DNA from: Microbacterium sp.
GTDB taxonomy: Bacteria > Actinomycetota > Actinomycetes > Actinomycetales > Microbacteriaceae
Reading direction: 5' to 3'
NCBI GenBank assembly: GCA_019510305.1
Contig: JAEKKN010000050.1
Span: forward strand, 1 to 49,582
Length of the DNA: 49,582 nucleotides
Within the stretch, counting starts at the first letter, position 1. Each line of letters begins with the position of its first letter. Positions 18,866 through 27,429 of the stretch are shown in pieces. A program made the translations under genes and the position numbers. Under the pieces are notes generated by a model. The model saw nothing but the letters and a program-made list of their open reading frames with translations. It was not told the origin of the DNA and searched no databases.

Positions 18866-19266
18866 GCACAGTAGCCGACAAGCTGGCGAAGAAGTCCACG
18901 CGCAAGACCAGCGGCAAGCAGGTTCGCCTGCGCCTGGTCTACGTCGACTTCTGGTCGGCCGTGAAGCTCTCCTTCCTGGGCGCCGTCGCACTCGCGATCG
19001 TCACGATGGTGTCGTTCTTCCTGATCTACATGGTTCTGCAGGCCACGGGCATCATCGCCCAGGCCGACGACTTCGTCGCGCAGTTCACGGACAACAGCAT
19101 CCGCCTCACCGAGGTTGCGGGTCTTCCGCAGGTCATGGCGTTCGCCGCCGTGGTGTCGATCCTCAACCTGATCGTCTTCACGGTGCTCGGCGCCGTGGTC
19201 GCGGGCATCTACAACCTGGCGGTCAAGGTCACAGGCGGCCTGCTCGTCGGCTTCATGTCGAACTGA
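18862..19266 (+). CDS. DUF3566 membrane protein
   Basis: 134 aa. A basic cytoplasmic N-terminus ([29 protein letters not shown]) precedes two transmembrane segments at about residues 34-60 ([24 protein letters not shown]) and 91-125 ([30 protein letters not shown]). DUF3566 genes downstream of gyrA are conserved in actinobacteria; function unknown. Translationally coupled to gyrA through an ATGA overlap, and followed by a strong terminator. Confidence 0.92.
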
Positions 19267-19277
19267 CCTTCAGCTCA

Positions 19278-19313
19278 CGAGAAAGGCGGATGCTCCGGCA
19301 TCCGCCTTTCTCG
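19278..19313. terminator. Bidirectional terminator, DUF3566 / VIT gene
   Basis: CGAGAAAGGCGGATGC pairs perfectly over 16 bp with GCATCCGCCTTTCTCG across a TCCG loop. It lies between two convergent genes, so it can serve both. Confidence 0.85.
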
Positions 19314-19316
19314 TTC

Positions 19317-20027
19317 TCACACGATGCCGGTGGTGCCGAGCAGCGTGCCGATCAGCCACGTCGCGGCGAGGGCGAGCCCGCCGCCGATGACGAGTCTGAT
19401 CGCGGCGCGCGCCGGCCGCGATCCGCCGATCCGGGCGCTCACCGCCCCCGTGACGGCCAGAGCGATCAGCACGGCGGCGAAGGTGATCGGCACACGGACG
19501 GACGCCGGGGGCAGCAGGATCGCGAGCAGGGGGAGCAGCGCCCCGAGAGTGAAGGCGATCGCGGATGACATCGCCGCATGCCAGGGATTGACCAGGTCGT
19601 CTTGGTCGATGCCGAGCTCGACCTCGAGATGGGCCGCGAGCGCGTCGTGCGCGGTGAGCTCTTCGGCGACCCTGCGTGCGGTGTCCTCACTGAGACCGCG
19701 GTCTCGGTACAGACCTGTGAGCTCGGCGAGCTCGGCATCGGGCATCGTCCGCAGCTCCTCGCGCTCTTTCGCGATCAGTGCCCTTTCGCTGTCGCGTTGG
19801 CTGCTCACCGAGACGTACTCGCCGAGTGCCATCGAGATCGCTCCGCCGACCAGCCCGGCGAGCCCGGCCGTCAGCAGCGCCGCGTTGTCGGTCGTCGCGC
19901 CGGCGACGCCGACCACGAGAGACGCCACCGAGACGATCCCGTCGTTCGCGCCGAGCACGCCGGCCCGCAGCCAGTTCAGGCGCTGGCCGAGTCCGCCTTC
20001 GTGCGCCTCGCCCTCATGAGTGGTCAT
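19317..20027 (-). CDS. VIT1/CCC1-family transporter
   Basis: 236 aa. Members move Fe2+ or Mn2+ across membranes. The segment LNWLRAGVLGANDGIVSVASLVVGVAGA (about residues 16-43) is the family hallmark, followed by GLVGGAISMALGEYVSVSSQRDSE. A soluble helical, acidic middle (EELRTMPDAELAELTGLYRDRGLSEDTA) and a C-terminal group of membrane segments complete the usual VIT layout. I chose ATG 20027 (MTTHEGEAHEGG); the longer frame from 20126 adds 33 residues with no family match. No clear Shine-Dalgarno. Metal specificity cannot be told from sequence. Confidence 0.9.
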   Translation of the reverse strand: MTTHEGEAHEGGLGQRLNWLRAGVLGANDGIVSVASLVVGVAGATTDNAALLTAGLAGLVGGAISMALGEYVSVSSQRDSERALIAKEREELRTMPDAELAELTGLYRDRGLSEDTARRVAEELTAHDALAAHLEVELGIDQDDLVNPWHAAMSSAIAFTLGALLPLLAILLPPASVRVPITFAAVLIALAVTGAVSARIGGSRPARAAIRLVIGGGLALAATWLIGTLLGTTGIV

Positions 20028-20131
20028 GGTGACAGTGAACCAGAAGCCTGCGGGGCCGGGGCCGTCGGCGGTAGGGAAAACCCGAAGCGCACTGTCCGGG
20101 TGCCTCCGTGTCGCGCGCTTCCGCACCGCCG

Positions 20132-20137
20132 TACCTT
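20132..20137 (+). promoter_or_regulatory. -10 element for a leaderless histidine-kinase transcript
   Basis: TACCTT followed by 6 nt and the ATG at 20144; matches TANNNT at leaderless spacing and supports that start. Confidence 0.4.
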
Positions 20138-20143
20138 GGGACT

Positions 20144-21409
20144 ATGACCACACAGACTGCGACCCCACGGGACACGGGCACGGCGAGACCGCCGCTGCGG
20201 ATCGTCCTGACGATCCTTCATCTCGGCGCACTCGGTGTCCTGGGCGCCGCGATCCTCGGAACCCTCTCGGGCCTGTTCGGCGCCGGCCTCGGACTCCTCT
20301 TCGTCTTCGGCGTCGGCATCTTCCTGCTCATCGGGTTCGTGTACGCGCTGTTCGGCCTCGGCTGGTTCGAGGTCGAGAGGATCGCAGCTCTCTACAAAGT
20401 GCCGATCGCGCCGCTCCGGCGACGCCGCAGCGTCCACACCGGCTTCGCCGGGTGGATCCGCTCGATCGGGCGGCAGGTGATCGACGGACGCATGTGGCGG
20501 GCGCTGGCGAACTTCGCGCTCGCGTGCATCGCCGGTGGACTCGTGCTGCGCCTCGTCTGGGGAGTGGTGTGGTCGGCGATGATCTCGTTCGCACCCCTCA
20601 CCGGCGACGGCGTGGTGGCAGGGCCCTTCGGCAACGTGATCGAGGCGTCGTGGGCGCCTCTGGTCGGCATCCTCGGTGTTCTCGCGTCCGCCGCGGGCAT
20701 CGTCGGGCTGGCCCTGCTGCATCGGGTGCTGTCGCTCGCGATCGTCGCCCAGAGCCGCGAAGCCGAGCTCACCGAGCGCGTGCGCACCACCACCGCCCAG
20801 CGCGAAGGCGCGGTACGGGCGGCCGATGTCGAGCGCACCCGCATCGAGCGCGACCTGCATGACGGCGTGCAGCCTCGGCTGGTATCGGTCGGCATGACGC
20901 TCGGGCTCGCGCATCAGAAGATCGACGACGACCCGGCGGCGGCCAAGGAGCTGATCTCCGAGGCGCACACGTCGACCAAGGCGGCGATCACCGAGCTCAG
21001 GCAGCTCGCCCGCGGCATCCACGCCTCGGTTCTCGACGACCGTGGTCTCGACGCCGCACTCTCGGCGCTGGCCAGCCGATCGCACATACCGGTGAGCCTC
21101 GACGTCCGGATGGACGGACGCTGCAGCCGCGAGGCCGAGGCGGCCGTGTACTTCGCGATCGCCGAGTCGCTCACCAACGCGGCCAAGCACTCGCGAGCCA
21201 GCGAGGCCAGGGTCATCGTGCGACTCCGCGAGGGCAACGTCCTCTGGGCACGCGTCGAAGACAACGGCATGGGCGGCGCGCAGGTGCAGCCAGGCGGAGG
21301 TCTCGACGGCATCTCGAACCGCATCCTCGCGGCCGGCGGAACGTTCCGCCTCGACAGCCCCTTCGGCGGCCCGACCAGTCTCGAGGTGAACGTGCCATGC
21401 GCATCCTGA
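20144..21409 (+). CDS. Sensor histidine kinase (NarL-type partner)
   Basis: 421 aa. Several transmembrane segments in residues 15-75 and 120-205, then a short coiled linker and the HisKA_3 dimerisation domain ERTRIERDLHDGVQPRLVSVGM with phospho-acceptor His239. The HATPase domain follows: AIAESLTNAAKHSRAS (N box), VEDNGMGGA (G1) and GGGLDGISNRI (G2). The stimulus is unknown. It overlaps the response-regulator gene by 13 bp and heads a three-gene operon with a DUF4097 protein. Confidence 0.92.
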   Translation: MTTQTATPRDTGTARPPLRIVLTILHLGALGVLGAAILGTLSGLFGAGLGLLFVFGVGIFLLIGFVYALFGLGWFEVERIAALYKVPIAPLRRRRSVHTGFAGWIRSIGRQVIDGRMWRALANFALACIAGGLVLRLVWGVVWSAMISFAPLTGDGVVAGPFGNVIEASWAPLVGILGVLASAAGIVGLALLHRVLSLAIVAQSREAELTERVRTTTAQREGAVRAADVERTRIERDLHDGVQPRLVSVGMTLGLAHQKIDDDPAAAKELISEAHTSTKAAITELRQLARGIHASVLDDRGLDAALSALASRSHIPVSLDVRMDGRCSREAEAAVYFAIAESLTNAAKHSRASEARVIVRLREGNVLWARVEDNGMGGAQVQPGGGLDGISNRILAAGGTFRLDSPFGGPTSLEVNVPCAS

Positions 21410-22086
21410 TCTGCGAGGATTCGGTCCTTCTGCGCGAAGGGCTGGTGCGTCTTCTCGAAGACGCCGGCCATCAGGTGGTCGCCGCCCTTCCCGACATCGA
21501 AGGCCTGACGGAGGCGGTGGCGGATGCAGCGCCCGAGCTCTGCATCCTCGACGTCAGACTCCCGCCCACGTTCACCGACGAGGGGATCCGCGCCGCCCTC
21601 GGACTGCGCCAGACGAACCCTCAGCTGCCGCTGCTCGTGTTATCGCAGTACGTCGAGGAGCGCTACGCCTCCGATCTCATCGCCGCCCAGGGCGGGCCGC
21701 TCGGGTACCTGCTCAAAGACCGGGTCGCCGATGTCACCGAGTTCCTCGAATCGGTGAACCGCATCTCTGAAGGGGCGACCGTGCTCGATCCCGAGGTCGT
21801 GGCGCAGCTGCTCATGCGGCGCCATCGCGACGATCGGATGCTGCGCCTCACCGAGCGCGAGCGCACCGTGCTCGCACTGATCGCCGAGGGCAAGTCGAAT
21901 CAGGCGATCGCCGCGCTGCTCTTCCTCTCCGAGGCGAGCATCGAGAAGCACATCACATCCATCTTCCAGAAGCTGGGCCTCGAGCAGGACGAATCGGGAA
22001 ACCGCCGCGTGCTCGCCGCTCTCGCTCATATCGAGAATCTCGGCGGCGCGACGCCGCCGGCCGGTCAGACAGGAGCCGCACGATGA
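21397..22086 (+). CDS. NarL/LuxR-type response regulator
   Basis: 229 aa. Receiver domain at residues 1-120 with the acidic pocket after MRILICED, phospho-acceptor Asp52 (CILDVRLPP) and conserved Lys near LLKDRV. The LuxR helix-turn-helix is at about 145-210 (LTERERTVLALIAEGKSNQAIAALL, then SEASIEKHITSIFQKLGL). Start ATG lies inside the kinase gene's end; the stop overlaps the next ATG (ATGA). Likely activates its own operon or envelope genes (inference). Confidence 0.94.
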   Translation: MRILICEDSVLLREGLVRLLEDAGHQVVAALPDIEGLTEAVADAAPELCILDVRLPPTFTDEGIRAALGLRQTNPQLPLLVLSQYVEERYASDLIAAQGGPLGYLLKDRVADVTEFLESVNRISEGATVLDPEVVAQLLMRRHRDDRMLRLTERERTVLALIAEGKSNQAIAALLFLSEASIEKHITSIFQKLGLEQDESGNRRVLAALAHIENLGGATPPAGQTGAAR

Positions 22087-22898
22087 GCATCAGCACTCCC
22101 CCGCCCGCCCGCACCGCCGGGCAGCCGTGGATCACCATCACCCTCGCCGTCTTCGGCGGCCTCGCGCTGGCGGGAGCCGGCGCGACGGCCGCGGTCGCGG
22201 CGTCGGCGGACCTCGATCGCACCGACGTGGTGCAGCGGATCGACGTCGACGGCGTCGAGAGCCTCGATCTCGACGCCAGCGCGAGCGACGTGCGGGTCGA
22301 GTTCGGCGACGTCGACGAGGCGGAGCTGTCGGTCAAGGGTGGTCGAGGCGGCGCGTGGACCATCGAGAGAGACGGCGACGAGCTTCTCGTCCGCAGCCCT
22401 GATTCGGGGTTCGGCTGGTGGTTCGGACGGTGGTTCGACGACGACCGCACGGCGGTGCTGACGCTGCCGAACGAGCTCGAAGGACTCGACGCGAGCTTCA
22501 GGCTCAACGCGGGCGGGCTCGACATCACCGGTTCGTACGGCGAGCTCGAGCTCGAACTCGCCGCGGGCGATCTGAACGTCGACGGATCCGCACGGTCCCT
22601 CGAGGCCGACGTCAGCGCCGGGGGCGCCGATCTGCTCCTCGACGGTGTGGACGAAGCCGACCTCTCGGTGGCGGCCGGAGACCTCTCCGTCGAGCTGACC
22701 GGTTCGGCGCCGAGTCGTGTGACGATCACCGCGAACGCCGGTTCGGCCGATCTCACCCTGCCCGACACCGGGTATCACGTCACCCAGAGCGTGAGCGCCG
22801 GCGAGCTCGACAACAGGCTCGAGCAGTCGTCGGACTCGCGGAACTCGATCGAGGTGACCCTCTCCGCGGGGACGGTCACACTGCGTCCGGGCAGTTGA
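22083..22898 (+). CDS. DUF4097-family membrane-anchored protein
   Basis: 271 aa. One N-terminal transmembrane segment (ITITLAVFGGLALAGAGATAAVAA, about residues 18-41), then an extracytoplasmic domain made of short alternating beta strands such as VESLDLDASASDVRVEFGD and LELELAAGDLNVDGSARSLEADVSAGGADL, typical of DUF4097 beta-helix-like proteins. In actinobacteria and Firmicutes such proteins often sit with two-component systems, so it may tune signalling to the kinase upstream (inference). Last gene of the operon, followed by a hairpin terminator. Confidence 0.88.
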   Translation: MSISTPPPARTAGQPWITITLAVFGGLALAGAGATAAVAASADLDRTDVVQRIDVDGVESLDLDASASDVRVEFGDVDEAELSVKGGRGGAWTIERDGDELLVRSPDSGFGWWFGRWFDDDRTAVLTLPNELEGLDASFRLNAGGLDITGSYGELELELAAGDLNVDGSARSLEADVSAGGADLLLDGVDEADLSVAAGDLSVELTGSAPSRVTITANAGSADLTLPDTGYHVTQSVSAGELDNRLEQSSDSRNSIEVTLSAGTVTLRPGS

Positions 22899-22906
22899 TC
22901 GAGAAG

Positions 22907-22937
22907 CGGATGCCGGGCGGCAGTGCCCGGCATCCGC
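22907..22937 (+). terminator. Terminator after the two-component operon
   Basis: GCGGATGCCGGGC pairs perfectly with GCCCGGCATCCGC across a 5-nt loop, followed by TGTTCCTT. Confidence 0.75.
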
Positions 22938-22994
22938 TGTTCCTTGCCCCGATTGGGATTCTGGCTGATCTTCGGGTAAAGTCTTTGAGGTTGC

Positions 22995-23071
22995 GGGGCT
23001 ATAGCTCAGGCGGTTAGAGCGCTTCACTGATAATGAAGAGGTCCCAGGTTCAAGTCCTGGTAGCCCCACCA
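22995..23071 (+). tRNA. tRNA-Ile (GAT)
   Basis: Acceptor GGGGCTA/TAGCCCC, D-arm with GCTCAGGCGGTTAGAGC, anticodon loop CTGATAA with GAT at 23029-23031, and T-arm with GGTTCAAGTCC. The CCA end is encoded (23069-23071). Ile followed by Ala after gyrA is the usual actinobacterial order. Confidence 0.97.
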
Positions 23072-23094
23072 TCAAACTCAAGAAATCCCGTTAC

Positions 23095-23167
23095 GGGGCC
23101 TTAGCTCAGTTGGTAGAGCGCCTGCTTTGCAAGCAGGATGTCAGGAGTTCGAATCTCCTAGGCTCCA
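23095..23167 (+). tRNA. tRNA-Ala (TGC)
   Basis: Acceptor GGGGCCT/AGGCTCC contains the G3-U70 wobble pair that specifies alanine. Anticodon TGC at 23128-23130 in loop TTTGCAA; T-arm AGTTCGAATCT. Unlike the tRNA-Ile next to it, CCA is not encoded (ACAG follows). Confidence 0.97.
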
Positions 23168-23177
23168 CAGAGATCCG

Positions 23178-23209
23178 AAGAGGGCCCGAGCGTATGCACG
23201 GGCCCTCTT
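23178..23209 (+). terminator. Terminator after the tRNA pair
   Basis: AAGAGGGCCCG pairs with CGGGCCCTCTT (11 bp) across a 10-nt loop, 10 bp beyond tRNA-Ala. Confidence 0.75.
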
Positions 23210-23230
23210 GGCGTATGCGAGGGTGGAGGC

Positions 23231-23764
23231 ATGGCATCTCCGCAGGCGCTCAGCGAGCCGGATCGACGGCTCGTCGCTCTGTGGGCGGCTGACTGCGCAG
23301 AGCGGGTGCTGCCTCTGTTCGAAGCCGAGGCGCCGGATGACGACAGGGCGCGAGACGGCATCGATCGCGCCCGAGCGTTCGGGCGGGGCGAACTCGATAC
23401 GGCCGGGGAGATCCGCAGACGGTTCGTCGCCGGCCGCTCGGCTCAGTCGGCGACATCACCCGCGGCAGTCGCCGCCGCGCGTTCGGCCGGGCAGGCATCA
23501 GGTGTGGCGCACATGGGCGCGCACGCTCTGGGCGCCGCCGCCTACGCCGCCAAGGCCGCCTCCCTCGCGGCGGTCGATCACGACGCTGCCCACCGCGACG
23601 AGGTCGGCTGGCAGCTGGGTCACATGAGCGACGAGGTCCGTGCCGCGCTGGCACGCCTTCCGCTGCTGGGAACGGACTCGGCTGGCCCCCTGGGCGCGGG
23701 ACTGCTGGCATCCGGAGCGCTCGGGGCCACCATTCGGGAGATCCAGGCGGAGCTGCGGAGTTGA
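23231..23764 (+). CDS. Putative immunity protein (Imm-5-like), all-helical
   Basis: 177-aa cytoplasmic protein with no signal peptide or membrane segment. The sequence is alanine-rich and helical, with LWAADCAERVLPLFEAEAPDD at the N-terminus, AGQASGVAHMGAHALGAAAYAAKAA in the middle and EVGWQLGHMSDEVRAALARLPLLG near the end. This pattern resembles proteins annotated as putative immunity protein (Imm-5-like) in actinobacteria, an assignment I make from memory of the family. No toxin gene is adjacent. Starts 22 bp after a tRNA terminator. Confidence 0.6.
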   Translation: MASPQALSEPDRRLVALWAADCAERVLPLFEAEAPDDDRARDGIDRARAFGRGELDTAGEIRRRFVAGRSAQSATSPAAVAAARSAGQASGVAHMGAHALGAAAYAAKAASLAAVDHDAAHRDEVGWQLGHMSDEVRAALARLPLLGTDSAGPLGAGLLASGALGATIREIQAELRS

Positions 23765-23828
23765 CGTGTGGGCCCATCGACTCCGCACGGGAGTCGGTGA
23801 GCCACGGCATCCGTCCGTGATCCGCGCG

Positions 23829-23909
23829 CATGATTCGAAGGAATCCTCTCGTTCGGAAGGAGGAATCACGCCGAACTCTCCTCCCGATCGTGGGTTCTCC
23901 TTCGGAACG
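23829..23909. repeat. 81-bp direct repeat, copy A (3' side of imm70)
   Basis: Closely similar, by eye close to 80%, to copy B at 24369-24449 and exactly the same length. Ends 2 bp from the Imm70 stop codon. Inside is an inverted pair GTTCGGAAGGAG/CTCTCCTCCCGA around the loop ATCACGCCGAA, which is identical in both copies. Confidence 0.8.
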
Positions 23910-23911
23910 TG

Positions 23912-24322
23912 TCAGCCGATAGACACTGTTCGGCCCAGCCGGATGCCGGTGTCGAGAGCCGTCTGGATCACGTCGAGCAACTGTCGTCCGTCGGACGTGA
24001 CGAAGTAGTTCGAGAGGTCCGTGATGCTCGCTGCGATGTCGTCGCCCCACGGTGGCGCGGCGGCCGGGTCGTCGAGATCCCAGATGAGGGCGGATGGCGG
24101 AAGCAGACTCAGCTGCTCGCGAATGTCAGAGAGCTCACCCCTGGCCGCATCCAGATGACTGACGTCGAGTTCGCCGTGCTGATACAGATCGCCGAGGCGC
24201 GGGAAACGGCGTCCGCGCGCGCCGTCCTCCAGCCGACCGGTGACGGTGTCGAAGAACGCGCCGAGGAAAGCGCCCGTTCCGATCGGATACGCGATCGGAC
24301 CGACTCGAAGGCTCACGCCCAT
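23912..24322 (-). CDS. Imm70-family immunity protein
   Basis: 136 aa, soluble. The N-terminus MGVSLRVGPIAYPIGTGAFLGAFFDTV and the C-terminal WDLDDPAAAPPWGDDI and ITDLSNYFVTSDGRQLLDVIQTALD stretches match my recollection of the Imm70 family, which protects against polymorphic toxins. It stands alone: no toxin gene next to it. It is bracketed by two 81-bp direct repeats, which suggests acquisition or movement as a unit. Confidence 0.68.
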   Translation of the reverse strand: MGVSLRVGPIAYPIGTGAFLGAFFDTVTGRLEDGARGRRFPRLGDLYQHGELDVSHLDAARGELSDIREQLSLLPPSALIWDLDDPAAAPPWGDDIAASITDLSNYFVTSDGRQLLDVIQTALDTGIRLGRTVSIG

Positions 24323-24368
24323 TCACCTACTCCCTCCGCCACGATCGAAAAACCACTCTACGACCGCG

Positions 24369-24449
24369 CACGATCCGAAGGACTTCGCACGTTCGGGAGG
24401 AGAGATCACGCCGAATCCTCCTCCCGAACCTGAGTTCTCCTCCGGAACG
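24369..24449. repeat. 81-bp direct repeat, copy B (5' side of imm70)
   Basis: GTTCGGGAGGAG (24391-24402) pairs perfectly over 12 bp with CTCCTCCCGAAC (24418-24429) across a 15-nt loop containing ATCACGCCGAA. An outer part, CCGAAGGA and TCCTCCGG, adds further symmetry. Looks like a dispersed palindromic repeat unit. Confidence 0.8.
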
Positions 24450-24486
24450 GGGGCAAGGGCCCCGACCAGTGCGCAAGACCGCGGGT

Positions 24487-25311
24487 TCAGCCCCGCCTCG
24501 CGAACCTCTTCCGCGTCTCGGCATCCGCGGTGTACACCACGAGCTGCACGTCGGTCTGGTCTGAGGGCCGCATCTGATGGTGCTCGAACACGAGCCTGCC
24601 CAGGGTCGGATGCTGGAACACCCGCTCGCGCGACTCGAAACCGCCGACGCCGTGACTCTCCCAGCGCTCCCGGAACTCGCCGCTCGCGTCCATCAGCCGC
24701 CCGACCAGGTCGCGGTAGCGGGTGTCGCCCAGCCGGGGCCCGACCTCTGCCCGGAACTCGGCCAGGAAACGACGGCTCGTGTCATCCCAGTCGTCGAGCA
24801 GCGACCGCACCGCGGGATCGGTGAAGATCAGCCACAGCAGATTGCGATCCTCGGGGTCGACCGTTGCGACGTTCGGGTACAGCGCCTCGTACGCCGCGTT
24901 CCACCCGGCGATCCCCCAGTCCGGCGCCAGGGCGTATGCGGGATGCTCGTCGAGCGCGTCGAGGAAGCGCTGCACGTGCGCGGGTGCCGTGGCGACGGCG
25001 GAATGCGGGCCCGGTCGCGACGGCGCGAAGCCCGCGAGCGTCAGCGCGTAGTCGTGCTCGGCGACCGTCAACCGCAGCGCGGTGGCGACGGCATCCAGCA
25101 CCTGTCTCGACGGGTTGATGTCGCGCCCCTGCTCCAGCCAGGTGTACCAGGTGACGCTGACCCCCGAGAGATACGAGATCTCCTCGCGGCGGAGGCCCGC
25201 AGCACGACCCCGACCGGCGGGCGGCAGCCCGAACGACGCGCGGTCCAGGGTCGACCGCCGGGCGCGCAGGAACGCGCCGAGCTCCTTGCGCTGCTGCTCG
25301 TCCGTCGTCAC
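24487..25311 (-). CDS. XRE-family regulator with MmyB-like ligand domain
   Basis: 274 aa. The N-terminal helix-turn-helix is at about residues 8-75 (LGAFLRARRSTLDRASFGLP, LRREEISYLSGVSVTWYTWLEQGR), in the form typical of MmyB-like regulators, followed by the MmyB ligand-binding domain (APDWGIAGWNAAYEALYPNV, LIFTDPAVRSLLDDWDD, VFQHPTLGRLVFEHHQMRPSDQ). Such regulators often control a neighbouring divergent gene; here that is ilvD, an unusual neighbour. I chose GTG 25311, 9 nt after AAGG; GTG 25320, three codons upstream, would abut the SD. Confidence 0.88.
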   Translation of the reverse strand: MTTDEQQRKELGAFLRARRSTLDRASFGLPPAGRGRAAGLRREEISYLSGVSVTWYTWLEQGRDINPSRQVLDAVATALRLTVAEHDYALTLAGFAPSRPGPHSAVATAPAHVQRFLDALDEHPAYALAPDWGIAGWNAAYEALYPNVATVDPEDRNLLWLIFTDPAVRSLLDDWDDTSRRFLAEFRAEVGPRLGDTRYRDLVGRLMDASGEFRERWESHGVGGFESRERVFQHPTLGRLVFEHHQMRPSDQTDVQLVVYTADAETRKRFARRG

Positions 25312-25339
25312 ATCACACACCCTTCATCGTCAACAAACC

Positions 25340-25353
25340 TAGTGCTCTCACTA
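25340..25353. promoter_or_regulatory. Operator-like palindrome in the mmyB-type regulator/ilvD gap
   Basis: TAGTG-CTCT-CACTA, a perfect 5-bp inverted repeat with a 4-bp spacer, between divergent genes. A TAGTAT at 25355-25360 beside it could be the ilvD -10. Candidate autoregulatory site (inference). Confidence 0.5.
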
Positions 25354-25405
25354 CTAGTATCAGCGCCGTCTTCCGGCGACGCACCTGAGCGACCAGGGTG
25401 GAAGA

Positions 25406-27310
25406 ATGCCCACCCCTCTTCGCTCCCGCACCGTCACGCACGGCCGCAACGCCGCCGGCGCCCGCGCCCTGTTCCGCGCCGCCGGTGTGAACGCCGCCGA
25501 CTTCGGCAAGCCCATGATCGCCGTCGCGAACAGCTTCACCGAGTTCGTGCCCGGCCACACGCACCTGCAGCCCGTCGGGCGCATCGTCTCCGACGCGATC
25601 TCGGCCGCAGGCGGCATCCCGCGCGAGTTCAACACGATCGCGGTCGACGATGGCATCGCGATGGGACACGGGGGGATGCTCTACTCCCTCCCCTCGCGCG
25701 ACCTGATCGCCGACTCGGTCGAGTACATGGTCAATGCGCACCAGGCCGACGCGCTCGTGTGCATCTCGAACTGCGACAAGATCACCCCGGGCATGCTCAT
25801 GGCCGCGCTGCGACTGAACATCCCCACGGTCTTCGTCTCGGGCGGTCCGATGGAGTCCGGCCGCGCCACGCTCGTCGACGGCTCGGTCCGCACGCTCGAC
25901 CTCGTCGACGCGATCTCCGAGGCGGCAAACGACACGGTGTCGGATGCCGACATCCAGCGCATCGAGGAGAACGCCTGCCCGACGTGCGGTTCGTGCTCGG
26001 GCATGTTCACCGCGAACTCGATGAACTGCCTGGTCGAGGCGCTCGGTCTCGCCCTGCCGGGCAACGGCTCGGTGCTCGCGACCCACACCGCGCGCCGCGC
26101 GCTCTACGAGAAGGCCGGTGAGGTCGCCGTGCAGATCACCCGCCGCTTCTACGACGAGGACGACGCCTCGGTGCTCCCTCGCGCGGTCGCGAGCCCGGCG
26201 GCCTTCGCGAATGCCATGGCCCTCGACATCGCGATGGGCGGCTCGACCAACACGATCCTGCATCTGCTCGCCGCCGCGCACGAGGCAGGCATCGACTTCG
26301 GTCTCGACGAGATCGACGAGATCTCGCGGCGAGTGCCGTGCCTCGCAAAGATCGCGCCGAACCCGGCCTACGGCCGCATGTACTACATGGAAGACGTGCA
26401 CCGGGCGGGCGGCATCCCCGCCGTCCTCGGCGAACTGCGTCGCGGCGGACTGCTCGACGAGAACGTCAGCACGATCCACTCCGAGTCGTTCGCCGCCTGG
26501 CTGGACGACTGGGACATCCGCGGCGGCAAGGTCACCGACACCGCCAAGGACCTCTGGTACGCCGCACCCGCCGGCGTGCGCTCGTCGAGCGCCTTCTCGC
26601 AGTCCGAGCGCTGGGCTGCGCTCGACGATGACGCCGAGAGCGGATGCATCCGCGATATCGCGCACGCCTACTCGGTCGACGGCGGTCTCGCCGTGCTGCG
26701 CGGCAACATCGCGGTAGACGGCGCCGTCGTGAAGACCGCGGGCGTCGACCCGTCGATCCTCGTGTTCTCCGGACCCGCCGTGGTCTGCGAGTCGCAGGAG
26801 GAGGCCGTCGCGAAGATCCTCGGCAAGAAGGTGCAGCCCGGCGATGTCGTCGTCATCCGCTACGAGGGCCCCAAAGGCGGACCGGGGATGCAGGAGATGC
26901 TGCACCCGACATCGTTCCTCAAGGGACGCGGACTCGGCAAGGTCTGCGCGCTCATCACCGACGGGCGCTTCTCGGGTGGCACGTCGGGCCTGTCGATCGG
27001 CCACGTCTCGCCCGAAGCGGCGAGCGGCGGCGTGATCGCGCTCGTCGAAGACGGCGACATCATCGACATCGACATCCCGACCCGCGGGCTGAGCCTGCGC
27101 GTCGACGACTCCGTGCTCGAAGAGCGCCGTGCGCGCCTGCTCGACAACGGCGGCTACCGTCCCGTCGATCGGCAGCGCCCGGTCTCCCTGGCGCTGCGCG
27201 CCTACGCCGCGATGGCGACCTCGGCCGACCGCGGCGCCGTGCGCGACGTCGAGGCCGTGGAGCGTGCGCTGCGGGAGCAGGAGGTCCGTCAGGCGGGTGC
27301 GTTCGTCTGA
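25406..27310 (+). CDS. ilvD: Dihydroxy-acid dehydratase
   Basis: Fe-S enzyme that dehydrates 2,3-dihydroxy-isovalerate and -methylvalerate in valine and isoleucine synthesis. 634 aa. Cluster-binding cysteines are visible in [12 protein letters not shown] and [17 protein letters not shown]. Other family segments are [48 protein letters not shown] and [24 protein letters not shown] with GGTGGAAGA just upstream. It stands apart from other ilv genes here. Divergent from the MmyB-type regulator. Confidence 0.96.
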   Translation: MPTPLRSRTVTHGRNAAGARALFRAAGVNAADFGKPMIAVANSFTEFVPGHTHLQPVGRIVSDAISAAGGIPREFNTIAVDDGIAMGHGGMLYSLPSRDLIADSVEYMVNAHQADALVCISNCDKITPGMLMAALRLNIPTVFVSGGPMESGRATLVDGSVRTLDLVDAISEAANDTVSDADIQRIEENACPTCGSCSGMFTANSMNCLVEALGLALPGNGSVLATHTARRALYEKAGEVAVQITRRFYDEDDASVLPRAVASPAAFANAMALDIAMGGSTNTILHLLAAAHEAGIDFGLDEIDEISRRVPCLAKIAPNPAYGRMYYMEDVHRAGGIPAVLGELRRGGLLDENVSTIHSESFAAWLDDWDIRGGKVTDTAKDLWYAAPAGVRSSSAFSQSERWAALDDDAESGCIRDIAHAYSVDGGLAVLRGNIAVDGAVVKTAGVDPSILVFSGPAVVCESQEEAVAKILGKKVQPGDVVVIRYEGPKGGPGMQEMLHPTSFLKGRGLGKVCALITDGRFSGGTSGLSIGHVSPEAASGGVIALVEDGDIIDIDIPTRGLSLRVDDSVLEERRARLLDNGGYRPVDRQRPVSLALRAYAAMATSADRGAVRDVEAVERALREQEVRQAGAFV

Positions 27311-27429
27311 CACGCGTCGTGCGTGAAACGTCGGACTCTCGAGCCGACACGCCGTGATGCGGATGCCGCGGGCCGACGTGTCGGCGATGATCTCCGACTT
27401 TTCGCGCGGTGACCCGTCGCGAGCGCTGT

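Noticed and set aside
22995..24449. Genomic island integrated at tRNA-Ala
   Set aside because: No integrase, no duplicated tRNA 3' end and no mobility gene is visible in the window.
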